A stretch of 64,000 nt of DNA from Bacteroidales bacterium UBA6851 (GTDB lineage Bacteria > Bacteroidota > Bacteroidia > Bacteroidales > UBA932). How positions within the stretch are numbered: the first letter of the stretch is position 1; each line of letters begins with the position of its first letter. The notes under the pieces are model-generated. The model ran no database searches. It was not told the DNA's origin and saw only the letters and a program-made list of their open reading frames with translations. Shown piece by piece: positions 25,608 through 33,482 of the stretch. The stretch is from NCBI GenBank assembly GCA_002451795.1, contig DKDJ01000002.1:1-64000 (forward strand). Direction: 5' to 3'. The position numbers and the translations under genes were made by a program.

Positions 25608-26363
25608 ATGAGAGCAGACAAAGTAATCGTTTTCTCTGTTGTCCGTAATCCGGAAATGTATATCAGATGCGTGTCGGGCAACCATTTCTTGAAAGGCTGT
25701 GTCCTTGAGAAAGTGGACAATTCTGCAGACAACCAGCCTGTTACCAAGCGTTACAATGACTTCCTTGACTCTCTTGAGGAAGACTGTTGGGTAGTGCTGT
25801 GCCATGAAGACTGGGAAGTTAAGGAAAGTCTTTATGATAGGGTGAAAGGACTTGACCCGTCTTTTCTGTATGGACCTGTCGGCGTGTTTGTAGAGGAACG
25901 TAAGTCTGTGGATATCATCGTCCCTATGGGTTATGTTGAGCAGAGTACCAAAGACGGACGCCGCCGGATAGTCATCAAAGGGAAAGAGCCGGAGGGCCGG
26001 GTGGACACATTCGACTGCCAGTGCCTTATCTTCCACTCATCGCTTGTCAGGAATAATTCCCTTCGCTTCGATGAGAATCTTTCTTTTGATATGTACGTGG
26101 AGGATTTCTGTGCCAATGCTTTTGAGAGATTTGGCATTATGTCCCGTACTATCAGAATTGAATGCCATCACCACTCGGCTGGCAAGTTGTCTGGTTCCTT
26201 CAGAAACTCCATCTTGTATGTTAGAGAGAAGTATCGCAGGTCGCGCAAGAGGTATGCTACTATCGTGGGCCACTTGAGTACTTTCGGTGGTGATGCCAGC
26301 AGGCCTGTTTTTAAATGGAAACGTATTCCTTGGGTGCTTCTTAGGTATAAATTAGCCAGATGA
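25608..26363 (+). CDS. StrF-like glycosyltransferase
   Basis: A 251-residue protein resembling the StrF/Glyco_tranf_2_5 group (PF13712), compact GT-A-fold enzymes. The hallmark is CWVVLCHEDWEVKESL near residue 62, where StrF-type proteins have a CHQD-like motif, followed by a Gly-Pro-x-Gly turn (YGPVGVF) and LIFHSSLVRNNSLRFDENL. The C-terminus is strongly basic. It starts 6 nt after uvrA and overlaps the next gene by 4 nt (ATGATG), so all of these are read together. Likely role: LPS or exopolysaccharide assembly; substrate unknown. Confidence 0.7.
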   Translation: MRADKVIVFSVVRNPEMYIRCVSGNHFLKGCVLEKVDNSADNQPVTKRYNDFLDSLEEDCWVVLCHEDWEVKESLYDRVKGLDPSFLYGPVGVFVEERKSVDIIVPMGYVEQSTKDGRRRIVIKGKEPEGRVDTFDCQCLIFHSSLVRNNSLRFDENLSFDMYVEDFCANAFERFGIMSRTIRIECHHHSAGKLSGSFRNSILYVREKYRRSRKRYATIVGHLSTFGGDASRPVFKWKRIPWVLLRYKLAR

Positions 26364-27070
26364 TGCTTATGAATGATCGTATACTATGCTGTATCTTCAA
26401 CCATAATCACAATGAAGATGCTATCAGATGGTGTGATAGACTGTCCCCATATTTCGATACTGTGATACTTGATAGCGGCAGCCTTCCGGCTTGTGGAGAT
26501 TCCCGTGCGATGGTGCTTCCGAATATCTACTATTCCGGACTTATGAATAAGGCATACGAACTGCTGGTTCAGAAAGGCTGCCGATGGCTTATGATTGTCA
26601 CAAGTGATATTGAGATAGATGATGCCAATGCCGCGAGACTTGTGGCAGCCATGGATAGAATCTCTCATAGCACTAATGTGGCGTTGTACCAGCCTTGCTG
26701 CAAGTTTTCCATGCACGGAAGGGCTCTACCCCAGAGCATGTGTCATCTGACTGGCAGGATGCGCTGTACTAATTTCCAGGAGGGATGGTTTCATCTTGTA
26801 TGTAGGGAAATTCTTGATGAGGTCCTGCCTATGGATACTCGGCTTAACAAGTTCGGATGGGGAGTTGACCTGGCATTATGCCATTTTGCGCGCATACATA
26901 AGATGCTGATACTTGTGGATGATAGGGTGAAAGTCATCCATCCGAGGGGAACCGGTTATAACAGGGATGCTGCGCTTGGGCAGATGCGAAGGTGGCATGC
27001 TTCCATACCAGGATACTGCTCGCCAAGACACTTTAAACCTTTGAAAGAGCCTGTTTCCTATGATGACTGA
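26360..27070 (+). CDS. GT2-like glycosyltransferase
   Basis: A 236-residue protein with a reduced GT-A fold: LCCIFNHNHNEDAIRWC at the N-terminus, DTVILDSGS for donor binding, MIVTSDIEIDDANA in the position of the DxD motif (near residue 80), and KFGWGVDLALCHFARI where many GT2 enzymes carry their ED-type acceptor motif. It overlaps its upstream neighbour by 4 nt and its downstream neighbour by 11 nt. No membrane span is visible. Probably part of the same glycan pathway as the flanking two genes. Confidence 0.65.
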   Translation: MMLMNDRILCCIFNHNHNEDAIRWCDRLSPYFDTVILDSGSLPACGDSRAMVLPNIYYSGLMNKAYELLVQKGCRWLMIVTSDIEIDDANAARLVAAMDRISHSTNVALYQPCCKFSMHGRALPQSMCHLTGRMRCTNFQEGWFHLVCREILDEVLPMDTRLNKFGWGVDLALCHFARIHKMLILVDDRVKVIHPRGTGYNRDAALGQMRRWHASIPGYCSPRHFKPLKEPVSYDD

Positions 27071-27971
27071 TTCTATGCGTCTTCTTGTCCACTTTCATGT
27101 TTACTATCTTGATCATGTGGACTATTTTATAGGCAAGATGAGGAATATCAATTCCTGCCAGTGGGATCTTATCGTGACTGCGCCGTATATTGACGAGGCT
27201 ACTGAGAGTAAAATCAAGTCTTTCAAACCAGATGCGATTATTGAGCATGTCGACAATGAGGGCTATGATATATGGCCGTTTATCCATGTGGTTGAGGGAA
27301 TCGATCTTAGTCAATACGACTGCATCCTTAAGCTTCATACTAAAGGGTACATTCCTTTTCCAGTCCATTTTAACGGTCTGGTACTTCGAGGGTTTATGTG
27401 GAGGGACGCACTTGTGGATGCTTTACTTGAAACGCCAGAAGTATTCCGCTCAAATCTTGAGATTTTTGCTTCGCGCCCAAATGTCGGGATGGTTTTTAGT
27501 GACAAACTCTACATCAAGTCTGACTTTCGGGAGGACGGAGTGGCATTGATTAAGGAAATGCGCCGGCTTGGTTTTCGTACATGCCATCGGCGCTTCTGTG
27601 CGGGTACCATGTTTATGGTGCGCGCAGCGGCTCTTAAGTATCTTACGGCTGAAACAGTACAGGAGAGTATGTTCCAAACACCGCTCAGGTCACATTCCAA
27701 TGGCTCTATGGCTCATATATATGAGAGAATATTGACGTTAGCAGTGCTTGCACAGGGTTATAAGGTGCAGACGATAGGAGTCCCGAAGATGTACATGGCT
27801 TACTTCCGGCTTAAGCGTTGGGGGCAGCCTATACTGTCTTTCTTGCTCAGTATAGAAAGGCATGGTCCGAAGATGAGAAAATATCTTACTATACTCGGTA
27901 TCCGTATCCCTCTTGATAGCGGCATCAGCCAGAAGCTTTTATCTAATCCCGACCAGGGGGAGAAGTCTTGA
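27060..27971 (+). CDS. RgpF-like rhamnan synthesis protein
   Basis: A 303-residue protein of the RgpF family (PF05045): LVHFHVYYLDHVDYFI at the start, NEGYDIWPFIHVV near residue 63, then CILKLHTKGYIP, the conserved K-x-H-T-K block, and FCAGTMFMVRAAAL. RgpF proteins take part in rhamnose-glucose polysaccharide synthesis in streptococci and are widespread glycosyltransferases elsewhere. ATG 27060 and ATG 27063 are equally possible starts. The last 29 nt overlap the 3' end of the convergent fimbrial-type gene. It is the last gene of the wza-wzz-uvrA-glycosyltransferase run. Confidence 0.82.
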   Translation: MMTDSMRLLVHFHVYYLDHVDYFIGKMRNINSCQWDLIVTAPYIDEATESKIKSFKPDAIIEHVDNEGYDIWPFIHVVEGIDLSQYDCILKLHTKGYIPFPVHFNGLVLRGFMWRDALVDALLETPEVFRSNLEIFASRPNVGMVFSDKLYIKSDFREDGVALIKEMRRLGFRTCHRRFCAGTMFMVRAAALKYLTAETVQESMFQTPLRSHSNGSMAHIYERILTLAVLAQGYKVQTIGVPKMYMAYFRLKRWGQPILSFLLSIERHGPKMRKYLTILGIRIPLDSGISQKLLSNPDQGEKS

Positions 27972-28908
27972 AGTCGCATGATGCATTTGTCTCGGAATTG
28001 ATAGATACTGAGACAAAAACTGTTGACCCTCTCGGAATGGACTTCACTGGGAATGTGAAAGTTCTTCTCTCTCCTTTGATTATTCCTTGTATTTCCAGGC
28101 TGGTCATGTCTGGTCCAAAAGACTCGTACTCTGTGTCGTTGGGGTAGCAGGTCATTTCTATGTTGGGCGTTTGTGCGTACATTCCTATGTCGTAAGGGAA
28201 GTCCATCCATTCTTTGCTCGATACCGTTTCCGAAGGGTAGTACTTGGTCTTTCCGAACAGTTCGGCACTCGCGTTGATGTTGCTTAGTCGTGCTTTAGGG
28301 GACTCAAACAGTTCGTAGTTTTCCATGTTGTTGGCTATCTGGCTGATTATTATCCGGCACAAGAGTGGCTCCAGAGATAGGGATATATCTTTGCCGGATC
28401 CTGTTGCTCCCATTATCGGGTGATCCTGGTCGTCATCTTCGAAAGAGTAAGATATAAGATTGATGCTGCTATAGGATGATAATGCCTTGTCATTTAGTTT
28501 TTTTGGCGAATTTGCTATGGCTGCTATCCTTTTGGATCCGACAGGAAGTCGGAGTTCTGTATTTCCAAGATTCTCTCCTTTCTGGAAACTATGATGGATC
28601 AGGCGTCCGTTTTCGTTGTCCTCGAATATGAGCAGATCAAGACTTCGTATCGGATGCTTGCTCTCTACGCTGAACATGAACACGGCACTGTCTACTTTTT
28701 CGCCTATGTCCCCGCTATCGTTTTTGGAAGGCCACTCTATGGTTTCTGGGGTACACGAGACCGCCGGGGCTGCCGCGCAGACTAAAAGCAAGCTGAAATA
28801 AGAGAAGATTTGTTTAAACCGACGGGGAGACAGACTGCCTCTCTCTCGAAATCGGATTTTTGTAAATGCTCGGCTGTCCCGGCTCTCGATGTTTTCCATA
28901 TTGCACAT
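27943..28908 (-). CDS. FimB/Mfa2-like fimbrial lipoprotein
   Basis: A 321-residue secreted protein with a basic leader, a hydrophobic stretch (FSLLLVCAAAPAVSC) and a cysteine that probably becomes lipidated. The mature part resembles Bacteroidota FimB/Mfa2-type fimbrial anchor proteins: two beta domains, IRSLDLLIFEDNENGRLIHH early, ELRLPVGSKRIAAIANSP, and LEPLLCRIIISQIANNM in the middle. It is alone rather than in a fimbrial operon, and could be a minor subunit or an orphan adhesin. Its promoter is at 28923-28930. It converges on, and overlaps by 29 nt, the RgpF-like gene. Confidence 0.65.
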   Translation of the reverse strand: MCNMENIESRDSRAFTKIRFRERGSLSPRRFKQIFSYFSLLLVCAAAPAVSCTPETIEWPSKNDSGDIGEKVDSAVFMFSVESKHPIRSLDLLIFEDNENGRLIHHSFQKGENLGNTELRLPVGSKRIAAIANSPKKLNDKALSSYSSINLISYSFEDDDQDHPIMGATGSGKDISLSLEPLLCRIIISQIANNMENYELFESPKARLSNINASAELFGKTKYYPSETVSSKEWMDFPYDIGMYAQTPNIEMTCYPNDTEYESFGPDMTSLEIQGIIKGERRTFTFPVKSIPRGSTVFVSVSINSETNASCDFKTSPPGRD

Positions 28909-28922
28909 AAATTAAGTTGGTG

Positions 28923-28930
28923 CAAAGGTA
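28923..28930 (-). promoter_or_regulatory. -7 box of the fimbrial-type lipoprotein gene
   Basis: TACCTTTG on the - strand, 14 nt before ATG 28908, giving a very short leader. Confidence 0.65.
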
Positions 28931-28980
28931 TAAGGCTCGATTGTCGCTTCCAAGATTATATAAAATAGATTCATGTCTTA

Positions 28981-29013
28981 TTTCGTTTTCTTATGTAGTG
29001 AAAGAAAACGAAA
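28981..29013. repeat. Perfect 12-bp inverted repeat upstream of the fimbrial-type gene
   Basis: TTTCGTTTTCTT (28981-28992) and AAGAAAACGAAA (29002-29013) form a perfect stem with a 9-nt loop. It lies between the nqrF terminator and the -7 box at 28923, and could be an operator or a second terminator. Confidence 0.7.
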
Positions 29014-29014
29014 A

Positions 29015-29045
29015 GGGCTCGACTAATAATATTTAGTCAAGCCCC
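29015..29045 (-). terminator. Terminator of the nqr operon
   Basis: GGGCTCGACTAA and TTAGTCAAGCCC pair over 12 bp with one mismatch around a 6-nt loop. On the - strand a CCCTTTTCG tract follows, 37 nt beyond the nqrF stop. Confidence 0.75.
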
Positions 29046-29081
29046 GCGTTTGAAACTTTTTTGAACTATAAGTCCTGTCTG

Positions 29082-30356
29082 TTAACCACCAAAGTTATCG
29101 TAGAGAATATTCTCCGGAGGTACTCCGAGTGAATCCAAAAGTTTATTGACAGACGCAACCATCATAGGAGGGCCGCACATGAAGTACTTGATGTCTTCTG
29201 GTGTTTCATGATCCTTGAGGTATGTTTCGTACATTACGTTGTGTACGAAACCTGCCGTATACTTGACGCCTGCTGCATCAGCTGCGGGATCTGGACGGTC
29301 AAGGGCAAGATAGAACTTGAAGTTAGGGAACTCTTTTTCAATCTCGGCGAAGTCCTCAAGATAGAATGCCTCGACGAGGGCACGTGCTCCGTAGAAGAAG
29401 CTGACCTTGCGTCCAGTCTTGAGGGTCTTGAAGAGCTGCATGATGTGGCTGCGAAGAGGGGCCATACCTGCACCACCACCCACAAAGATGTACTCCACGT
29501 TATCAGGATCATTCTTAGGAAGAAGGAATTCTCCGTAAGGACCGCTGATGGTTACCTTGTCTCCTGGTTTACGTGTGAACACGTATGAAGAAGCGATACC
29601 AGGGTTTACAGGGAGAAGTTTAGGTCCCTGCTCCTTAGGTACACTGCGGTCGAACGGTGGAGTGGCAATACGTACATTGAGTTTGATGATGCCTTTCTCT
29701 CCAGGGTAAGAGGCCATGGAGTAGGCACGGATAGTAGCGGTTGGATTGACTGACTCGAGGTTGAAGAATCCAAATCTCTCCCAGTCTTTTCTATATTCCG
29801 GCTCCACCTCAATATCTTTGAAATAAAGGTGGTATGCTGGAATATCGATCTGGATGTATTGTCCGCTCTTGAACTCGATATGCTCTCCTTCAGGAAGTTT
29901 GACCGTGAACTCTTTGATGAAGGTTGCCACATTGTGATTGGAGATAACCTCACACTCAAGCTTCTTTACAGAAAGTGCTGACTCGTCCATCTGGATCTTG
30001 AGGTCTTCCTTGACCTTGACCTGACATCCAAGTCTCCAGCCGGCCTTGATCTGCTTGCGGTTGAAGAATCCTACCTCAGTAGGAAGGATCTCTCCGCCAC
30101 CCTCAAGTACCTGTACCTTGCACTGTCCGCAGTTGGCTTTTCCACCGCAGGCGGAAGGAAGGAATATCTTCTGCTCGGCAAGGGATGCCATAAGAGAGTT
30201 GCCTGGTGTGACCTCGACGGTCTTCTTGCCGTCATTGATGTCAATCTTGATTTTCCCCTTAGGAGTAATCGCGTTCTTTACCGCGAGAAGCAGTACCACG
30301 AGGATAACTGTCACGATAAGGAGGGCGATGACTGCCGCAAAAATTGTTGAACTCAT
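29082..30356 (-). CDS. nqrF: NqrF, Na+-NADH:quinone reductase subunit F
   Basis: A 424-residue NADH-input subunit. One N-terminal membrane helix (FAAVIALLIVTVILVVLLLA) anchors a plant-type 2Fe-2S ferredoxin domain with CGGKANCGQC near residue 70. A ferredoxin reductase-like FAD domain follows, with RAYSMASYP, then the NAD(P)-binding GGGAGMAPLRSH and YFMCGPPMM near the end. It oxidises NADH and passes electrons by FAD and Fe-S to the other Nqr subunits. It is the last gene of the operon, 12 nt after nqrE and just before a terminator. Confidence 0.97.
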   Translation of the reverse strand: MSSTIFAAVIALLIVTVILVVLLLAVKNAITPKGKIKIDINDGKKTVEVTPGNSLMASLAEQKIFLPSACGGKANCGQCKVQVLEGGGEILPTEVGFFNRKQIKAGWRLGCQVKVKEDLKIQMDESALSVKKLECEVISNHNVATFIKEFTVKLPEGEHIEFKSGQYIQIDIPAYHLYFKDIEVEPEYRKDWERFGFFNLESVNPTATIRAYSMASYPGEKGIIKLNVRIATPPFDRSVPKEQGPKLLPVNPGIASSYVFTRKPGDKVTISGPYGEFLLPKNDPDNVEYIFVGGGAGMAPLRSHIMQLFKTLKTGRKVSFFYGARALVEAFYLEDFAEIEKEFPNFKFYLALDRPDPAADAAGVKYTAGFVHNVMYETYLKDHETPEDIKYFMCGPPMMVASVNKLLDSLGVPPENILYDNFGG

Positions 30357-30368
30357 ATCTTTTTCCTC

Positions 30369-30983
30369 CTAAAGTTGAATACCCATAAAAATCATGAATG
30401 CGAGACCCATCATACCCACAGTGATGAAAGTGATACCTGTGCCTTTGAGCGGCTTAGGTACATTGCTATATGCGAGTTTCTCCCTGATGGCAGCGAGGCA
30501 GACGATGGCAAGATACCAACCGATGCCTGAACCGAGTGCGTAAACTGCTGATTCACCTACATTGGCGAAGTCCTTCTGCTGCATGAAAAGAGAGCCACCG
30601 AGGATGGCGCAGTTCACTGCGATAAGAGGGAGGAAGATTCCCAGAGAAGAGTAGAGTGACGGGAGGAACTTCTCCACTATCATCTCGACGAGCTGTGTGA
30701 AAGCCGCAATCACGGCGATGAAGATGATAAAGCTGAGGAAACTGAGGTCCACGTCAGCAAATCCTTCTCCAAGCCAGCTCAGTGCACCTGGCTGAAGTAC
30801 ATAGCGGTTGAGCAGGTAGTTCAGCGGAAGGGTGCAGAGAAGCACGAAAATAACAGCAAGGCCAAGGCCATTGGCTGTCTTGACATTCTTTGATACTGCC
30901 AGGTATGAGCACATACCGAGGAAGTATGCAAAGATCATATTGTCAACAAATATTGATCTTACAAATAAGCTGATATATTCCAT
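30369..30983 (-). CDS. nqrE: NqrE, Na+-NADH:quinone reductase subunit E
   Basis: A 204-residue integral membrane subunit with about six helices, starting YISLFVRSIFVDNMIFAYFLGMC, the hallmark of NqrE/RnfA. NqrD and NqrE form a pseudo-symmetric pair that carries an Fe-S centre in the membrane; conserved cysteines occur in LGMCSYLAV and VNCAILGG. Gaps to nqrD and nqrF are 12 nt each. The presence of nqrA and nqrF rules out an Rnf complex. Confidence 0.96.
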   Translation of the reverse strand: MEYISLFVRSIFVDNMIFAYFLGMCSYLAVSKNVKTANGLGLAVIFVLLCTLPLNYLLNRYVLQPGALSWLGEGFADVDLSFLSFIIFIAVIAAFTQLVEMIVEKFLPSLYSSLGIFLPLIAVNCAILGGSLFMQQKDFANVGESAVYALGSGIGWYLAIVCLAAIREKLAYSNVPKPLKGTGITFITVGMMGLAFMIFMGIQL

Positions 30984-30995
30984 AAGGCTATGCTG

Positions 30996-31598
30996 TTATT
31001 TTTCCTGGAGATCCTTATCGAGAGCTCGATGTACCCAGATGATGCATCCGAGCAGAATCAGCGCAAACGGAGGAAGGATTACAAGGTTGTTTGGAATGTA
31101 TCCTGCAGGAAGTACTCTCATTCCGAGGAGTGTACCGCTTCCCAGGAGTTCGCGGAAGAAAGCCACGATCACCAAAATGAGACCGTATCCGATACCATTG
31201 GCAAGACCGTCAAGAAGGGATGGGATAGGCTTGTTGCCAAGGGCGAAAGCCTCAATTCGTCCCATGACGATACAGTTGGTGATGATGAGGCCGATGTATA
31301 CTGACAACTGCTTGTCAATGGCGTATGCATAGGCTTTAAGTACCTGATCCACAAGAATTACCATCATGGCCACAACCACGAGTTGCACGATGATTCGTAC
31401 ACGATTTGGGATTGTGTTTCTCAGAAGAGATACCACCAGGCTGGAAAGTCCAGTTACGATGGTTACAGAAAGTGCCATGACCAATGCTCCTTTGAGCTGT
31501 ACGGTCACTGCAAGTGAAGAGCAGATTCCGAGCACAAGCACGGTAATCGGGTTGCCCTTCAGAATAGGATTGAGTATTGTGTCTTTAAGGTTACTCAT
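30996..31598 (-). CDS. nqrD: NqrD, Na+-NADH:quinone reductase subunit D
   Basis: A 200-residue membrane subunit with the family signatures NPITVLVLGICSSLAVT and IITNCIVMGRIEAFAL, both holding the cysteines that bind the intramembrane Fe-S centre shared with NqrE. About six membrane helices. It begins 3 nt after the nqrC stop, indicating tight coupling. Confidence 0.96.
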   Translation of the reverse strand: MSNLKDTILNPILKGNPITVLVLGICSSLAVTVQLKGALVMALSVTIVTGLSSLVVSLLRNTIPNRVRIIVQLVVVAMMVILVDQVLKAYAYAIDKQLSVYIGLIITNCIVMGRIEAFALGNKPIPSLLDGLANGIGYGLILVIVAFFRELLGSGTLLGMRVLPAGYIPNNLVILPPFALILLGCIIWVHRALDKDLQEK

Positions 31599-31601
31599 AG
31601 A

Positions 31602-32360
31602 TTATTCCTCCACCATTTCTTCTGCCGGAGCAGCGTTCTTGAGATATTCAGCATACGCCCCGACCCATGTGTCAATGGCCTTATTGAGTCCGTTGCAGGT
31701 CATGGTTGCACCTGATATGGCGTCCACTTTGCTTTCTGACCCTTCTGGTGCTCCGCCCTTGACGATGTCAAAAGGATTTGTTACATCATCCAAGTCAAGG
31801 ATTTTGCCTTCGAACTGGGCTTTGAAGCTCGGCTCGTCCTTGATTTTAGCTCCAAGTCCGGGAGTCTCGCTTTCGTGGTCAAAATACGCACCCTTGATGG
31901 TCTTGAGATCACTCTGAAGGGCAATGTATCCCCAGATTGGACCCCAGAGGCCGGCACCGTACACCGGAATAACGGTAACTCCAGATTTGAATTTGTATAC
32001 TGGAAGATGTGCCTGTCCACCGGCCAGAATGGCTTTGTTTTCAGGCTTGAAGTTGTCGATGAGCTCGATCTCGTCCTTTGCGGTCTTGAGATCCCTGACC
32101 TTCTCTCCCTTGAGGTTGATTTCGAAGGCCTCCTCGATATTGTCAGCATAGGTGCTTAGGACAGCATCGTTGCCCATCTTGCTGAATGACTCCTTATCTC
32201 CGAGTCCTGCGGCTGTCATCATCTGGGAGAGTGTCTCTGCCTTGATGTTGGCAGTCTGTTTCGGCTTGAGGCTTGACGCTGTGAAAGCAAGAACTGCCGC
32301 AACTACTACGACAATTATTGTCGTGTAGATAACTGTATATACATTACTGTTTGTATTCAT
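31602..32360 (-). CDS. nqrC: NqrC, Na+-NADH:quinone reductase subunit C
   Basis: A 252-residue subunit with one N-terminal membrane helix (VIYTTIIVVVVAAVLAFTAS) and a periplasmic FMN-binding domain. The covalent FMN attachment motif is SGATMT near residue 216, with threonine as the bonded residue. LWGPIWGYIALQSDLKTIKG is the typical flavin-domain strand. The acidic tail (PAEEMVEE) is unremarkable. It starts 2 nt after nqrB. Confidence 0.96.
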   Translation of the reverse strand: MNTNSNVYTVIYTTIIVVVVAAVLAFTASSLKPKQTANIKAETLSQMMTAAGLGDKESFSKMGNDAVLSTYADNIEEAFEINLKGEKVRDLKTAKDEIELIDNFKPENKAILAGGQAHLPVYKFKSGVTVIPVYGAGLWGPIWGYIALQSDLKTIKGAYFDHESETPGLGAKIKDEPSFKAQFEGKILDLDDVTNPFDIVKGGAPEGSESKVDAISGATMTCNGLNKAIDTWVGAYAEYLKNAAPAEEMVEE

Positions 32361-32362
32361 TG

Positions 32363-33478
32363 CTATGCGACTTTAAGTTTCTTGGCCTTACGTGAGAGAT
32401 GCAAGCTTATTACACAGTGGTCAATAAGCGGTGCAAATGTGTTGCAGAGCAGGATGGCGAGCATCATGCCTTCTGCATATCCCGGGTTGAAAAGACGTAC
32501 GGTGATGCAGAGAGCTCCGATGAGGAATCCGTATATCCACTTTCCGCACTCCGTCTGAGCTGAAGTGACAGGGTCGGTAGCCATGAATACTGCGCCGAAA
32601 GCGAAACCGCCATACAGAAGCTGCATATAGCAAGGGATGGATGTTACTCCAGTGAGGTCGCCGATGAGTCCGACCAGAAGGGCTCCACCTACGCATCCTG
32701 CCATCACTTTCCAGCTTGCTACACCAGTCCAAATGAGGATGATGGCTCCCAGGAGAATGGCAATTACTGAAGTTTCACCAACTGATCCAGGAACTGTACC
32801 TATAAACATATCCCAGAATCCCGTACCATACTGTGCGCTGGCACCGTCAAGAGCCAGAGGAGTAGCACCTGTGAATCCATCCACTACCTTGTCTGTGCTT
32901 CTGAGGGAAATCCAGCATGAAGAACCGGACATGTAGTTAGGGTAGGAGAAGAACAAGAATGCTCTGGTGAGAAGTGCCGGATTCCAGATATTCATTCCGG
33001 TGCCGCCAAAGACCTCCTTTCCGAAGATGACAGCGAACGCCACAGCGATGGCGAGCATCCAGAGAGGAATGTCTACTGGAACAATTAGTGGAATGAAGAA
33101 TCCTGATACGAGATATCCCTCGCTGACTTCTTCTCCGCGAATCTGGCTCGAAGCGAATTCAATACCAAGACCGACGATGTAGGAAACCAGATAGAGAGGA
33201 AGAACTCTGAGGAAGCCATACCAGAAGTTGCCAAGAATATTGACGCCTGTCTGGCCAATGGCGAGTGAGTGCTGATAGCCGACGTTCCACATTCCGAAGA
33301 GTGCTGCCGGAGCTGCCGCAATGAGCACAATGATGAGAATACGTTTGAGATCAATCGCATCACGTACATGGGCACCCTTGCGGGTTACAGTTCCAGGTAC
33401 GTGGAGGAATGTCTCAAAAGCGTCCACGGTTGAATGCAGCCAATAGAGTTTGCCGCCTTTTTCAAAAATCTTGTTCAT
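32363..33478 (-). CDS. nqrB: NqrB, Na+-NADH:quinone reductase subunit B
   Basis: A 371-residue membrane subunit that carries covalent FMN and the Na+ path. About ten helices are visible. GFTGATPLAL (near residue 205) is the FMN-threonine attachment motif, GGTGMNIWNPALLTRAFLFF a conserved family block and FMATDPVTSAQT a conserved cytoplasmic loop. It starts 4 nt after nqrA. Confidence 0.96.
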   Translation of the reverse strand: MNKIFEKGGKLYWLHSTVDAFETFLHVPGTVTRKGAHVRDAIDLKRILIIVLIAAAPAALFGMWNVGYQHSLAIGQTGVNILGNFWYGFLRVLPLYLVSYIVGLGIEFASSQIRGEEVSEGYLVSGFFIPLIVPVDIPLWMLAIAVAFAVIFGKEVFGGTGMNIWNPALLTRAFLFFSYPNYMSGSSCWISLRSTDKVVDGFTGATPLALDGASAQYGTGFWDMFIGTVPGSVGETSVIAILLGAIILIWTGVASWKVMAGCVGGALLVGLIGDLTGVTSIPCYMQLLYGGFAFGAVFMATDPVTSAQTECGKWIYGFLIGALCITVRLFNPGYAEGMMLAILLCNTFAPLIDHCVISLHLSRKAKKLKVA

Positions 33479-33482
33479 ACCT

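Noticed and set aside
30832..31332. Long + strand frame opposite nqrD and nqrE
   Set aside because: Shadow of strongly conserved membrane-subunit genes on the - strand.
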